From the NCBI RefSeq assembly GCF_000424325.1, contig NZ_AUJR01000043.1, positions 1-44,074 on the forward strand: a DNA stretch of 44,074 bases, in the 5' to 3' direction. The translations under genes were made by a program, and so were the position numbers. The notes beneath the pieces are model-generated. The model made no database searches, was not told the origin of the DNA, and saw nothing but the letters and a program-made list of their open reading frames with translations. The stretch comes from [Clostridium] clostridioforme AGR2157 (GTDB lineage Bacteria > Bacillota > Clostridia > Lachnospirales > Lachnospiraceae). Shown here piece by piece: positions 1 through 8,123 of the stretch. Numbering within the stretch: the stretch's first letter is position 1; each line of letters begins with the position of its first letter.

Positions 1-69
1 AGCTGCCACAGCTGATTCCCGCAGGACCTTGTTGGCCTTGGCCTGCTTACTGTCTGCTTTCTTTTTCAA
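1..69 (-). CDS. Partial phage hypothetical protein (N-terminal 23 residues)
   Basis: The frame opens with a TTG codon at 69 preceded by a good GGGAGG ribosome binding site seven bases upstream, and runs off the left edge. The visible start is very basic (MKKKADSKQAKANK). It continues the same minus-strand operon as the next genes. Too little is present to name a family. Confidence 0.5.
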   Translation of the reverse strand, partial: MKKKADSKQAKANKVLRESAVAA

Positions 70-102
70 TCTGGTACCTCCCTTTCTCCTCAAAATATCA
101 GT

Positions 103-534
103 TTAGGCAAGTAAGCGATACCACCGTGTTTTCATTTCGGCTGGTATGCTTTGCCCTCGGTTCCGCTCTCCTGTCCAGTGCGTTCCACCAGCTTCTCCGT
201 CACAAATAAAACCGCTGGCTTTTAGGCTGGTTCCTGGCTCACTCTGCAAAATATAGGTAATGATTTTTCGGTATCCCATATCCTTTGCAATCCGACAGCA
301 CGCTCCATATAACATGCTGCACGCATTGTATGTACCATCTGTACATAATCTGTTGATTTCGCAGGTCAGGCCATCATCCAGGAATCGGCTCACTGGACGA
401 CCGCATACAGCACAACCAATAAGTTGTTCACCCTCATATAACCCCACCGAAAACTTATGGCCGACCGTGGCCTTGTGATGGCGGTGAAAGTGGTTAATAA
501 AGTCACTGGCTTGCTTAAATGTTATAGGTCTAAT
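103..534 (-). CDS. XF1762-like phage protein (start codon damaged)
   Basis: A phage-associated family of about 145 residues, resembling small GNAT-like proteins, function unknown. Conserved-looking blocks are the RHHKATVGHKFSVGLYEG region, CAVCGRPVSR and the C-terminal MKTRWYRLLA. The first clear in-frame start would be GTG at 447, but conserved sequence continues upstream to 534 with no normal start codon. Just upstream the DNA reads AT-AAAACGG; restoring one G would give an ATG about four bases after a GGGAG element. I therefore think the true N-terminus is near 545 and a base is missing. Family assignment is from memory of the pattern, moderately confident. Confidence 0.65.
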   Translation of the reverse strand: MRPITFKQASDFINHFHRHHKATVGHKFSVGLYEGEQLIGCAVCGRPVSRFLDDGLTCEINRLCTDGTYNACSMLYGACCRIAKDMGYRKIITYILQSEPGTSLKASGFICDGEAGGTHWTGERNRGQSIPAEMKTRWYRLLA

Positions 535-575
535 TTCCGTTTTATTTCACTCCCTTCGGCAGCTAAATCTTAATT

Positions 576-1178
576 TTATTTATTAGCCTTGTAAAAGGCA
601 TTGGCAAATCCTGGCGGCGTTATTGCCCTGATTGCTGCCCTATCAAGCCCCATGCCCTTGTACTCATCCGGGCAATTCGCATTGCACCAGGTCTTGCAGT
701 ACGTCCGCCCGTTAGCATACCTTTTTGTCATACCTTGCGGCTTAATTTTGACTGTAGCTGCCGGCTCCTTGAAATACCCCCAGATATCCGTAGGCTTAAT
801 CTGCATATCGCCGAATTGCCAATGCTCAAAAGTATAATGTGGCCGGCCCAAAAACTGCCTCATAAAGCCTACGGGGTTTTCCAGCGCCCAGAACGCCAGC
901 TTATTGCTCTGCCTACAGTCCCAGATAATCCGCAGACAAGCCGCCATGACCTCAACGCCAGATGCAAAGTCCCTCGGCCTACCACCTTTTGCCAGACTGA
1001 ACTCTGTACATGGCGGCGCTGCCAAGATGCCATATACTCCTTCGGGTGGCCTATATGTACGCACATCCTGTTCTGGAAGTGTAATCAGCCGCACATCATA
1101 CCCGGCCTCTCGATATGGTCGGCTCCAAGCTCCTGTCCCGCCACACAGGTCCAGGATAATTTTGTCCTTATTGCACAT
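576..1178 (-). CDS. Phage DNA cytosine methyltransferase-like protein
   Basis: A 200-residue Rossmann-fold methyltransferase. Residues 8-15 read DLCGGTGA, a SAM-binding motif I. AAPPCTEFS near residues 53-61 matches the catalytic PC motif of C5-cytosine methyltransferases, with Cys as nucleophile, and ALENPVGFM matches the ENV/ENP motif. It is much shorter than a classical Dcm enzyme and shows no obvious target-recognition domain, as is common for phage orphan enzymes. A GGAGG site precedes the ATG at 1178. It may modify phage DNA against host restriction; no partner restriction gene is visible. Confidence 0.8.
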   Translation of the reverse strand: MCNKDKIILDLCGGTGAWSRPYREAGYDVRLITLPEQDVRTYRPPEGVYGILAAPPCTEFSLAKGGRPRDFASGVEVMAACLRIIWDCRQSNKLAFWALENPVGFMRQFLGRPHYTFEHWQFGDMQIKPTDIWGYFKEPAATVKIKPQGMTKRYANGRTYCKTWCNANCPDEYKGMGLDRAAIRAITPPGFANAFYKANK

Positions 1179-1219
1179 GCTGTTTTACCTCCAAAATATT
1201 AATTTCCTTGAATTACAGG

Positions 1220-1432
1220 TTAATAAACCCTTTGTCCGCAGCCACAGTATCCCGGATATTTCATCAAATTCTTACATTTTGGGCAAAAATATTTTCCTTC
1301 GATAATTACCCGCGATACAGGTTGCTGCTTTTCAAGAGCATCATACGCCATATCAAGTGCAACAAGTTGTTCTTCCGTAGGTGCTCCCTTAAACATACGT
1401 TTTATAATATCTATTGCCTCTTTCGGTTCCAT
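1220..1432 (-). CDS. Small zinc-ribbon phage protein
   Basis: A 70-residue protein with an acidic helical N-terminal half (EAIDIIKRMF, EEQLVALDMAYDAL) and a C-terminal knuckle CPKCKNLMKYPGYCGCG that could bind one zinc. I choose the ATG at 1432 because TTGGAGG lies five bases upstream; an upstream TTG is part of that Shine-Dalgarno sequence. Function unknown. Confidence 0.7.
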   Translation of the reverse strand: MEPKEAIDIIKRMFKGAPTEEQLVALDMAYDALEKQQPVSRVIIEGKYFCPKCKNLMKYPGYCGCGQRVY

Positions 1433-1502
1433 ATTTTCCTCCAAATGTCATGCATGTCCATCGTGATAAAACAGCCACAGCATCTTACACCTCCATAAAA
1501 TC

Positions 1503-1649
1503 TCAGTTTTGCTTATTAAAATCAATCTTACGCAAATCCAATTCTTGCTTGAGTTCGCGAATAATATCTTTTAATTGTTCCTTGTCCTTTGCATGTCTTG
1601 CTTTCTCTGAATACGTTCTTAAAATTCCCGATACATCATATTGATTCAT
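1503..1649 (-). CDS. Small hypothetical phage protein (48 aa)
   Basis: A 48-residue frame begins at ATG 1649 behind an AGAAGGA ribosome binding site and stops at TGA 1503. The product is charged and predicted largely helical (KARHAKDKEQLKDIIRELKQEL), possibly a short coiled coil. It fits the spacing of the minus-strand operon and has no competing frame. No family recognised. Confidence 0.6.
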   Translation of the reverse strand: MNQYDVSGILRTYSEKARHAKDKEQLKDIIRELKQELDLRKIDFNKQN

Positions 1650-1679
1650 TCTATTTCCTTCTTTCTTTTTGGTTAAATA

Positions 1680-1931
1680 TTAATTCTGATTACAACCGGC
1701 ATCCCCAGACTCCTTCACAAGTTCCTTGTCCATCTGCCTTATTACCTCGGGCCACTCACACAACCCGGTATTTTCAATCTCCACTGGTCTCCAGCTACAG
1801 GTATTGCAGTCCTTACCATCATCTCCCGACTGTGCCATCCTTCGGCACTCCTGGTAGTCCTTCTCCATCTCGTCTGACACATCCAGACGCAGCTCCGTGT
1901 GCGGCGCCGGGAATAATTTAATCTTTCTCAT
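1680..1931 (-). CDS. Hypothetical phage protein with Cys pairs
   Basis: An 83-residue acidic protein starting at ATG 1931 after GGAGGAG. It contains CNTCSWRP and a later GLCEWP, suggestive of a small metal site. Its start overlaps the end of the upstream HTH gene by 14 bases, typical of translational coupling. No function can be assigned. Confidence 0.65.
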   Translation of the reverse strand: MRKIKLFPAPHTELRLDVSDEMEKDYQECRRMAQSGDDGKDCNTCSWRPVEIENTGLCEWPEVIRQMDKELVKESGDAGCNQN

Positions 1932-2154
1932 GGCTCTCCTCCTTCATCTCCTTCAGAACTCTGCACACTGTCCCTTCATGTAGTCCCATATCATCCGCAA
2001 TCCACCGATTGCTCCGGCCAGCTTCATGCAACGCCATCACCTTGCCTTTGTCTACCCTCTTGGCCCGTTTGGGATGACCGTCCACTGCGGACCTATCTTC
2101 CACGCCGGAATCCCTGGATCCGCTTTTATTTTTGTCAATGGGGGGGGGCACCAC
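1918..2154 (-). CDS. HTH-domain protein, probably the C-terminal half of a split gene
   Basis: The frame encodes a helix-turn-helix of the Hin/homeodomain-like type: KVMALHEAGRSNRWIADDM then GLHEGTVCRVLKEM. Its only start would be GTG at 2154, inside or beside a run of nine C (minus strand) at 2140-2148, with no separate ribosome binding site. Deleting one C joins it in frame to the upstream gene (2356 down), giving about 145 residues. I infer one gene split by a homopolymer change, by sequence error, or by slippage. It may regulate or organise early phage functions. Confidence 0.6.
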   Translation of the reverse strand: MVPPPIDKNKSGSRDSGVEDRSAVDGHPKRAKRVDKGKVMALHEAGRSNRWIADDMGLHEGTVCRVLKEMKEESHEKD

Positions 2155-2356
2155 GCATCATACGTTCAAGCTCGAAATTATCCATTGCAGGTTCGTTCCG
2201 GAAGAACAGGCAGACCTCCAGCAGGTTTTGCAGTGTATCCGGGGAATAGTCCGCCCATCGTTTCGGCTCCGAGGTATTCGGCGCCATAATATTAATCTCC
2301 TGGCCTACGGCAGCCAGCCGCAAGGCCTCTATCATATCAATCTGTTTCACGAACAT
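2135..2356 (-). CDS. Hypothetical phage protein, probably the N-terminal half of a split gene
   Basis: Starts at ATG 2356 after GGAGGAGG and overlaps the end of the SSB gene by 20 bases. The product has 73 residues (MFVKQIDMIEAL..., KRWADYSPDTLQNLLEVC, ending MMRGAPPH). The stop falls immediately after the C9 run, and the next frame carries on with an HTH. See the HTH entry for the case that both are one gene. Confidence 0.6.
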   Translation of the reverse strand: MFVKQIDMIEALRLAAVGQEINIMAPNTSEPKRWADYSPDTLQNLLEVCLFFRNEPAMDNFELERMMRGAPPH

Positions 2357-2984
2357 AATCCTTAACCTCCTCCAGTCTGCTGATTGAGACTTCATACGCA
2401 ATCCGTTTCTCACACTCGGCCTCACTTAGTTGCTTCACATATTCCCTACTCTGTACCCGGCCCCATGTCCTGACCCTACTCCCCACCTCAAGACCGGATG
2501 CATACCGGGCATTCCGGGCCCAGCTAATGCATGGTATGTAATCAGACTTGCCATATGGTCGGTTGACGGCCAGAAGGATGTCCGCAATCTCTCGTCCCAG
2601 GGGAGTCCTGCGATAAACCGGCGGCTTACAGATATAGCCGTCCAGGGATATCCGGTTTGTTTTTGTATAATCTGTAAATTCTTCCATGAAACGGACTTCC
2701 CGGACAAAAACGGACAACTCCAGGCGGTTTCTGATGCCCTCATGGCGGTTATAGGAACGGAACTGGCCAATGGCCTCCATCGTACCCCCGGAATAATCCC
2801 GGCGCACATCCAGCAGACGTTCGGACACCATTAACGGTAGGATATCCTCCTGGCCACTGAGCCGCCTCACAGCAACATCCACCATATAAAAGCCTTCTCC
2901 AAAAGCCTCATGGCTAAAGGTAAATTCCGATACAATCTCACCGATTACGCTTACCTTGTTGTTTTCAATCATTTTTTCTGACAT
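2337..2984 (-). CDS. Phage single-stranded DNA-binding protein
   Basis: A 215-residue protein that appears to hold two OB-fold units. The first opens with NNKVSVIGEIVSEFTFSHEAFGEGFY and VDVAVRRLSGQEDILPLMV; the second with NRISLDGYICKPPVYRRTPLGREIADILLAVNR (written here only as landmarks, near residues 110-140) followed by IPCISWARNARYASGLEVGSR. These are SSB signatures. Tandem OB folds in one chain differ from the single-fold bacterial SSB and lack its acidic C-terminal tip. It would coat ssDNA during phage replication, consistent with the primase, helicase and recombinase next door. AAGGAGAGG precedes the ATG at 2984. Confidence 0.8.
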   Translation of the reverse strand: MSEKMIENNKVSVIGEIVSEFTFSHEAFGEGFYMVDVAVRRLSGQEDILPLMVSERLLDVRRDYSGGTMEAIGQFRSYNRHEGIRNRLELSVFVREVRFMEEFTDYTKTNRISLDGYICKPPVYRRTPLGREIADILLAVNRPYGKSDYIPCISWARNARYASGLEVGSRVRTWGRVQSREYVKQLSEAECEKRIAYEVSISRLEEVKDYVRETD

Positions 2985-2995
2985 AGTACCTCTCC

Positions 2996-3550
2996 TTATC
3001 TCATCGTCTCATACATCTGTTTCTTTTCGTTCCACTCCACTGCAACAGGAGCCCCGCAGTCATAACATGTTATATCGAACTCCGTGTCTGTCATGTTAGT
3101 CAGGTACCTGGCCTGTCTGCCGCATTCACATTTCATATACAGCGGGACCATATGTTCCATCCTTGTTACAGCTCCGCATTCACACCGGTAATGATTCAGC
3201 CGTGTCTTGGCGCAGAAGCCCCTGGTCTTTTCACAGACAGGGCATTTCATGTACAGATACCCGCCATACCCGGCTGAGATGATTTTAGGCGCCGGTTCTT
3301 CGCTTTCCTTTTCCGAAACCACAGCTGTTTCCCCCACTGTCTCAACCTCCTGTTTTTCCTGACCTGGATAAACTTCTTTCACCGATTCCCGAACCGGTTC
3401 CGATTCCACAGCTACGCCTTCCTGCGGCTTCCGTCCCCTGCTCCCAATCAGCCACAATGACTCCGCCAATTTGCGGAACGCCGTCCGCGCCTGGCCCTCC
3501 TCCATGTCCATCACCATATATGCTCCTGGCATTGATATCCTAATCTTCAT
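2996..3550 (-). CDS. Zinc-ribbon hypothetical phage protein
   Basis: A 184-residue protein starting at ATG 3550 behind AGGAGG. The N-terminal 35 residues form a small beta/helix unit (MKIRISMPGAYMVMDM), followed by an acidic linker rich in E, V and P, then a C-terminal half with several Cys pairs: KCPVCEK, YRCECGA, KCECGRQ and CYDCGAP. These look like two zinc ribbons. It probably binds nucleic acid or protein, but no function is recognised. Confidence 0.7.
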   Translation of the reverse strand: MKIRISMPGAYMVMDMEEGQARTAFRKLAESLWLIGSRGRKPQEGVAVESEPVRESVKEVYPGQEKQEVETVGETAVVSEKESEEPAPKIISAGYGGYLYMKCPVCEKTRGFCAKTRLNHYRCECGAVTRMEHMVPLYMKCECGRQARYLTNMTDTEFDITCYDCGAPVAVEWNEKKQMYETMR

Positions 3551-3564
3551 GTTTCCCGTCCTCC

Positions 3565-4137
3565 TCACTCGTTATTTTTCCTTAGTTCCTCTACACAATC
3601 CGGGCAAAGTTCAAATCCACGGAACCTTGTCGCGCATTCAGGGCACATAGGGTTGTTACAGGTCTTTACATAGCTTCTTCGTATCCCCACAGCTATCGTA
3701 TGCTTAGGCATATCGCATAATTGGGTGGCTTCATTCTTCCCGCAATATCTGCACATTCCTTTTTTGCCCATGACATTGCTTACTGCATATCCTCCATCCT
3801 CGTCCCTGTCCCGGTCCTCCAGCGCCTCATATACCGCTGTCAGTATCTTTTTCGCAAACGGGTCTCCGGATACCGGCCCATAATACTCCTGCAGCATTTC
3901 CGTCAGTTCATCCATTTCATATATCCCAGTTCCTCTTTCCAAGTATTCCAGAGCCCGGCCAAATACCTGCCTGCAATAATCAACGGCTTTCTTATTCTGG
4001 TTTGACAGATTATTCAGCAGTTTCTCATAAGGCTCCCTGTACTTTCCCTGCAGATCTTCTTTTGGCACCATCTGTTCGTTTTTCATCCGTACCTGATCCA
4101 GACGCTTGACTTCTTTCAGCTGGTCTGATAAAATCAT
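3565..4137 (-). CDS. Hypothetical phage protein with C-terminal Cys cluster
   Basis: A 190-residue protein, first gene after the candidate origin in the direction of transcription. ATG 4137 follows AAAGGAG. The N-terminal two thirds are helical and charged; the C-terminal third holds MCRYCGKNEATQLCD, TCNNPMCPEC and ELCPDCVEEL, so two zinc-binding knuckles are likely. Overlaps the next gene only by position, not by frame. No family recognised. Confidence 0.7.
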   Translation of the reverse strand: MILSDQLKEVKRLDQVRMKNEQMVPKEDLQGKYREPYEKLLNNLSNQNKKAVDYCRQVFGRALEYLERGTGIYEMDELTEMLQEYYGPVSGDPFAKKILTAVYEALEDRDRDEDGGYAVSNVMGKKGMCRYCGKNEATQLCDMPKHTIAVGIRRSYVKTCNNPMCPECATRFRGFELCPDCVEELRKNNE

Positions 4138-4423
4138 CAAAACACTCCTTTCAAGGTATGTGGGGCAAAAACGGGAATTAAAAATGCCCCCCCAAAAACA
4201 ACGTATTTACAATGGGTTCCGGCATTGGGGGGCAAAAGGGGCAAAAGAAAAGTTATTTTATATTTTTTATATATTTTTTTATTTTTTAAAACGAAAGAAT
4301 ATATACTGCCCCTTTTGCCCCCATCTTTAAAAAAGCAAGTAAATACAAGGCTTTGCAGTCTAACAGAGGCTTCCTGTTTTTGCCCCCTTTACTGCCCCCC
4401 AATTGCCCCCTGCTGCCCCCTTC
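4138..4423. other. Candidate phage replication origin: TGCCCC repeats around an AT-rich core
   Basis: This 286-base gap between the primase and the next gene is non-coding and highly structured. I count ten copies of TGCCCC/GGGGCA: at 4162, 4185, 4228, 4238, 4307, 4316, 4381, 4393, 4404 and 4414. A perfect 16-base inverted repeat GGGGGCAAAAGGGGCA (4228-4243) / TGCCCCTTTTGCCCCC (4307-4322) flanks about 60 bases that are nearly all A/T. Iterons beside an AT-rich unwinding segment next to an initiator-type primase-helicase is the usual build of a phage or plasmid origin. Function is inferred. Confidence 0.55.
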
Positions 4424-6199
4424 CTACATCTGAGGGAATGGGAGAGTCTGCTGTTCATTTTCATCCACCTGGATAAAATCGCTTTTCAGTTCAATCCCCA
4501 CAAAATACATAATCCCCTTGACCTTCACTTCCTCAAACCCCTTTTCCCGCAGGTTTGAAAAGAATATATTCTTCTTATAGATGACACGCTCATTTTCTTC
4601 ACAGTACCGCTTGTATTCCTCAAACAGATCGCTCCGCTTAATCCTTCCCCCCGGCGCCTTTTGAAGGCAGTCCTCCAGGAATGCCTTCCCGCTGTCCGCT
4701 TCCTTGTATAATTCATTTACCAGGCGCTCACTATTCTTTGATGCCTTCAGTTCACCGGAATCACTCGCGTACATCTCACCCAGTGCATTCACTGCAGCCA
4801 GGATCGTACAGTCCACCTCCGCCGCCAGCTTCTCATCCAATCCGTAGTCCTTCTTCTGCGGCTTTTTGTTCATCTCAAAGATGAGAAGGCGCCGGTAATA
4901 CGCATCCGATTTCTCGTCCAGATTAAGCGGTATCTTATTCGCGGAGAAAAGCAGCTTTGCATAGCTGCGGAACGTCACCGGGTCACGTCCCTTCTTTTCA
5001 TACATCAAGGCGTCCTCGCCTGTGGCCTTCTTAATTACGTCGATGCTGTCCATGGCGCCGGATGGGATATCCGCGCATGAATTTAAGAGCTGGCAGTACA
5101 GATTGGTCGCGTAGAACCTCCTATTGAGGTCCTGCAGCGGGATGTTGGAACAGTTGTCTCCTCCTATGATTGTCTCAAACAGGTTGATGATGCGGCTCTT
5201 ACCTGTACCTCCGGTACCCTTGATGATCATAAACTTCTGCTGCCTGGTATCCCGGGTCATGCAGTAGCCAAGATACTGCAGCAGCATCCGGCGGTCATCC
5301 GGCCCCGCGGATATCTCTGTCAGGAACCAGTCTGTAAACCGCCATCCGCTGTCCAGATCCAGGTCCGGGTGAATCTCATGAGGAATCTGATTGATTGAGA
5401 AATATTCCTTCCTGTGCGGCCGGAGCTTATGCTCCACCACATCATACATGCCATTTTTAAAATTAATCCATGTAACCGGATACCGGTTCAGGTCCGTAAA
5501 CTCCCGCTGGATATCCTCCTGAATCAGCAGCAGGTTGAATATCTGGTTCAGCGCCGTTGACTTAATAAACTCCGTGTACAGCAGTTCCTGTATCCGGTTC
5601 TTGATGCGCGTTCCGTCCCGGTCCTCGCGGAATACCCCGCTTTCGTAGAGGTACAGCACCCCGTTCATGGCGAACATATCCATCTCCTGCATCAGGTAAT
5701 CCACCACGGCCTTGTCAATGACGCGTCTGGGGTTGCCGTATTTGTCCAGTTGATGGAACTGGCGTTTAAACTGGACCTCACTGCCCGGTCCGGCGATGCG
5801 CTGTATATACCGCTGCAGGAGCTCTTTTAATTCCTCCAGGTTTTCCGGCAGGGACAGATATTCCTTCCCGCGGAACAGCTTCCAGCCGTCCTCCTGGTAT
5901 GTGATGCCGCCTATGCGTCGGAGAAATTCCTTGATTTCCTCATTTACCCCTTTGCGGTAACAGGCCAGCACGTATGTATAGTCACACATATAGGTACCCG
6001 TGTTGGCCTTCTCCTCCATATACTCCCGGAAACTTTTCAAGGTGAAATACTGCTCCGTCAGCTGGTCCCTTCCGATGAATACCGCCCTCCGGCCGGCGGC
6101 GATAATCTGTCCGCACAGTGTCACATCATCGTTGATAAAAAGCAGGCGGTCCTCACCTGGCTCTGTCCGTATCATGTTGTCAAATATGGTTTTATTCAT
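4424..6199 (-). CDS. P4-family phage primase-helicase
   Basis: A 591-residue protein of the phage/plasmid primase P4 family (D5-N plus superfamily 3 helicase). The N-terminal 120 residues resemble a Toprim-like region. A D5-type segment follows (WINFKNGMYDV, FSINQIPHEI, WRFTDWFLTEI), then the helicase with Walker A GTGGTGKS near residues 325-335, Walker B-like LLNSCADIP, and a sensor LLFSANKIPLN. The C-terminus is a winged-helix-like tail (FEEYKRYCEENE). It would open the origin and prime replication. ATG 6199 follows AGGAG. It lies directly upstream of the repeat cluster at 4138-4423, which I propose it binds. Confidence 0.9.
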   Translation of the reverse strand: MNKTIFDNMIRTEPGEDRLLFINDDVTLCGQIIAAGRRAVFIGRDQLTEQYFTLKSFREYMEEKANTGTYMCDYTYVLACYRKGVNEEIKEFLRRIGGITYQEDGWKLFRGKEYLSLPENLEELKELLQRYIQRIAGPGSEVQFKRQFHQLDKYGNPRRVIDKAVVDYLMQEMDMFAMNGVLYLYESGVFREDRDGTRIKNRIQELLYTEFIKSTALNQIFNLLLIQEDIQREFTDLNRYPVTWINFKNGMYDVVEHKLRPHRKEYFSINQIPHEIHPDLDLDSGWRFTDWFLTEISAGPDDRRMLLQYLGYCMTRDTRQQKFMIIKGTGGTGKSRIINLFETIIGGDNCSNIPLQDLNRRFYATNLYCQLLNSCADIPSGAMDSIDVIKKATGEDALMYEKKGRDPVTFRSYAKLLFSANKIPLNLDEKSDAYYRRLLIFEMNKKPQKKDYGLDEKLAAEVDCTILAAVNALGEMYASDSGELKASKNSERLVNELYKEADSGKAFLEDCLQKAPGGRIKRSDLFEEYKRYCEENERVIYKKNIFFSNLREKGFEEVKVKGIMYFVGIELKSDFIQVDENEQQTLPFPQM

Positions 6200-6238
6200 T
6201 CCGCTCTGCTCCTGATGGCCGGATTCCCGGCCTGAGTA

Positions 6239-6709
6239 TTAATTAAATGGCAGGCCCTCGTCCTCCACATTGTCAGGGATTTTGGAAAACCCGCCCCCGA
6301 TATCCACAGGAAGCTCCGGCTGGGCCGCCGGCTGCCTGGACGGGTCGAACCGTGTCACATTCGGAAATGTCTTCCCGTTATATGTCCGTTCCTCTACCGT
6401 GGCCAGAAAGCTTCGATGCATCATCACCTTGCCGAACCACTCCGGGGACGGGAAGTCATAACCATCCGGCACACCTGTTGCCCTGGCAATCAGGTTTATC
6501 TTCCATGCTGCATTGTCCGTAAACGTGAACCGGTCAAACCGGATGCGCATCCCCTGGGACTCCTGCTGCACATCCTTACGTATCTCATAGTCCAGTACTA
6601 CCTGCTGGTTCCCACTGGTGCTGGTCACTACATCAAATGCCGCAACGGTTACCTCATACTGCCCTGGGGCTATCCTGCTGGGTTCCGTGTTTTTATAATC
6701 TACTTTCAT
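6239..6709 (-). CDS. DUF669 family phage protein
   Basis: A 156-residue protein of the DUF669 family, commonly found between phage helicase and primase genes and thought to bind ssDNA. Landmarks are the N-terminal PGQYEVTV, QQVVLDYEI, AAWKINLIARATGVPDG and a low-complexity acidic tail ending in DEGLPFN, like the tip of an SSB. A GGAG site precedes ATG 6709. The acidic tail may recruit replication partners; this is inference. Confidence 0.8.
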   Translation of the reverse strand: MKVDYKNTEPSRIAPGQYEVTVAAFDVVTSTSGNQQVVLDYEIRKDVQQESQGMRIRFDRFTFTDNAAWKINLIARATGVPDGYDFPSPEWFGKVMMHRSFLATVEERTYNGKTFPNVTRFDPSRQPAAQPELPVDIGGGFSKIPDNVEDEGLPFN

Positions 6710-6713
6710 ACAA

Positions 6714-8123
6714 TCATGCTCCTTTTATTTTTACTTGATATGCCTTAAGCCTGCTTTCATCAATCATGCACCCCAGCTTTCGGTATACTGCTTTCCTGCT
6801 CCGGTACTGGCTCATGCACAGCCCTTCCTGTTCGTCCACGAAATCATATACGGCGGGCTTTCCTTTCCCTTCTGCGGGGCGCATGATACGCCCCACGGCC
6901 TGCTGTATGGCTACCTTGTCCCGGTGCGGGGTCAGCAGGTACAGTTGCTCCAGCCTGGGAATGTCAAGCCCTTCCTTAGCCAGTGAGTATGTAGCGAACA
7001 GCACACGGGACTCTCCTGATTTCATGCGTTCCAGAGCTGCCTGCCTGGCTTTCCGGCTGCTCTGCCCGCAGATGTACTCCACACCATCCATCATCCCATC
7101 CAGCTCCCCGGCCAGGCGCTGCAGCTGCTCCAGGCGGTCACCCAACACCAGCGCTGGCCGCTTTTCGACTGTCAGATATTCCATAATGGCCAGATTCCTC
7201 TCCGGCGCGTCCACCATATCACTCAGCATGGCGCCAAACTCCAGCGTTGTGTCACCTTGGTACCGGTATCCGGTCGGAACGGCTATTACTTCTGGCGCAA
7301 TCACGTTCCCTGCCTGGTTCAGTTCTTCCTGGTGGACTTCATATAGTTTCTTTCCCAACAGATAATACATGCCTTTGATAAGTCCGTCTGAGCGGTGTTC
7401 GGAGGCTGTTACGCCAATCCGGTACAGTGCCGGAAGATGCTCAAGCACATGCTCAAACATGCCTAGTTTGGAATCGCTCATAAATGCCCGGTGGCATTCA
7501 TCCACCACCACGGTCCCAAACCGGCGGCCGATGCTGTCCAGGTCCTTACCCTTAAGGCTCTGGACCGTGGAGAAGGTGATGTGGCTGCCGATGGTATACT
7601 TTCCTCCGCCAATGATGCCGTACTCCCCTTCCTGCAGGTGCAGCTTTCCCCGGGCCCGTTCCAGCGACTGGTTTAGCAGGTCATTGGTATGGGTGATCCA
7701 CAGGGACGGCTGTCCCAGCTCCGCAATCACCTGCAGCGCGGTCTCCGTCTTCCCGGCCCCGCAGGGCATCACAATGATTCCCTGTTTTCCGGACCGGACG
7801 GCCTGGATGGCCGGGGCCTGGTATGGACGCAGCCTGATATCCGACCGGAACTGCACCGGACTGCATTTGTTCATGCGGTGTTCATACAAGCGCAAGTCCG
7901 GATACATGTCCCACACATCCTTAAGAAGCCCCCGGGGCAGGACCAGCCTCCCGTCATACCATGAATAGAATACGATGCTGGCCGGTATGCTCCATGGACG
8001 GCGCCCCATGTTCAGCAGCTTTGCATAGGCTGGGTTGGCCATGACCAGATGGTCATTGCACCAGGTTATGAGCTCCTGTGGCGGCTGTTCTATGCTAATC
8101 ACGCTGTCCACTGTTATCCTCAT
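6714..8123 (-). CDS. Phage DEAD/DEAH-box DNA helicase
   Basis: A 469-residue superfamily 2 helicase resembling the Rad25/UvsW group. QAPAIQAV is the Q-like region; MPCGAGKTE is Walker A near residue 122; VVVDECHRAF is motif II (DECH) near residue 207; GVTASEHRSDG is motif III; and LAKEGLDIPRLEQ and QAVGRIMRP are motifs V and VI. It would drive DNA unwinding or branch migration in phage replication and recombination. Its ATG overlaps the RusA stop (ATGA), and GGGAGG lies upstream. Confidence 0.9.
   Translation of the reverse strand: MRITVDSVISIEQPPQELITWCNDHLVMANPAYAKLLNMGRRPWSIPASIVFYSWYDGRLVLPRGLLKDVWDMYPDLRLYEHRMNKCSPVQFRSDIRLRPYQAPAIQAVRSGKQGIIVMPCGAGKTETALQVIAELGQPSLWITHTNDLLNQSLERARGKLHLQEGEYGIIGGGKYTIGSHITFSTVQSLKGKDLDSIGRRFGTVVVDECHRAFMSDSKLGMFEHVLEHLPALYRIGVTASEHRSDGLIKGMYYLLGKKLYEVHQEELNQAGNVIAPEVIAVPTGYRYQGDTTLEFGAMLSDMVDAPERNLAIMEYLTVEKRPALVLGDRLEQLQRLAGELDGMMDGVEYICGQSSRKARQAALERMKSGESRVLFATYSLAKEGLDIPRLEQLYLLTPHRDKVAIQQAVGRIMRPAEGKGKPAVYDFVDEQEGLCMSQYRSRKAVYRKLGCMIDESRLKAYQVKIKGA

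Noticed and set aside
4150-4423. Regular TGCCCC repeats as a CRISPR array
   Set aside because: Units are six to seven bases in both orientations with irregular spacing; no repeat-spacer pattern and no cas genes.
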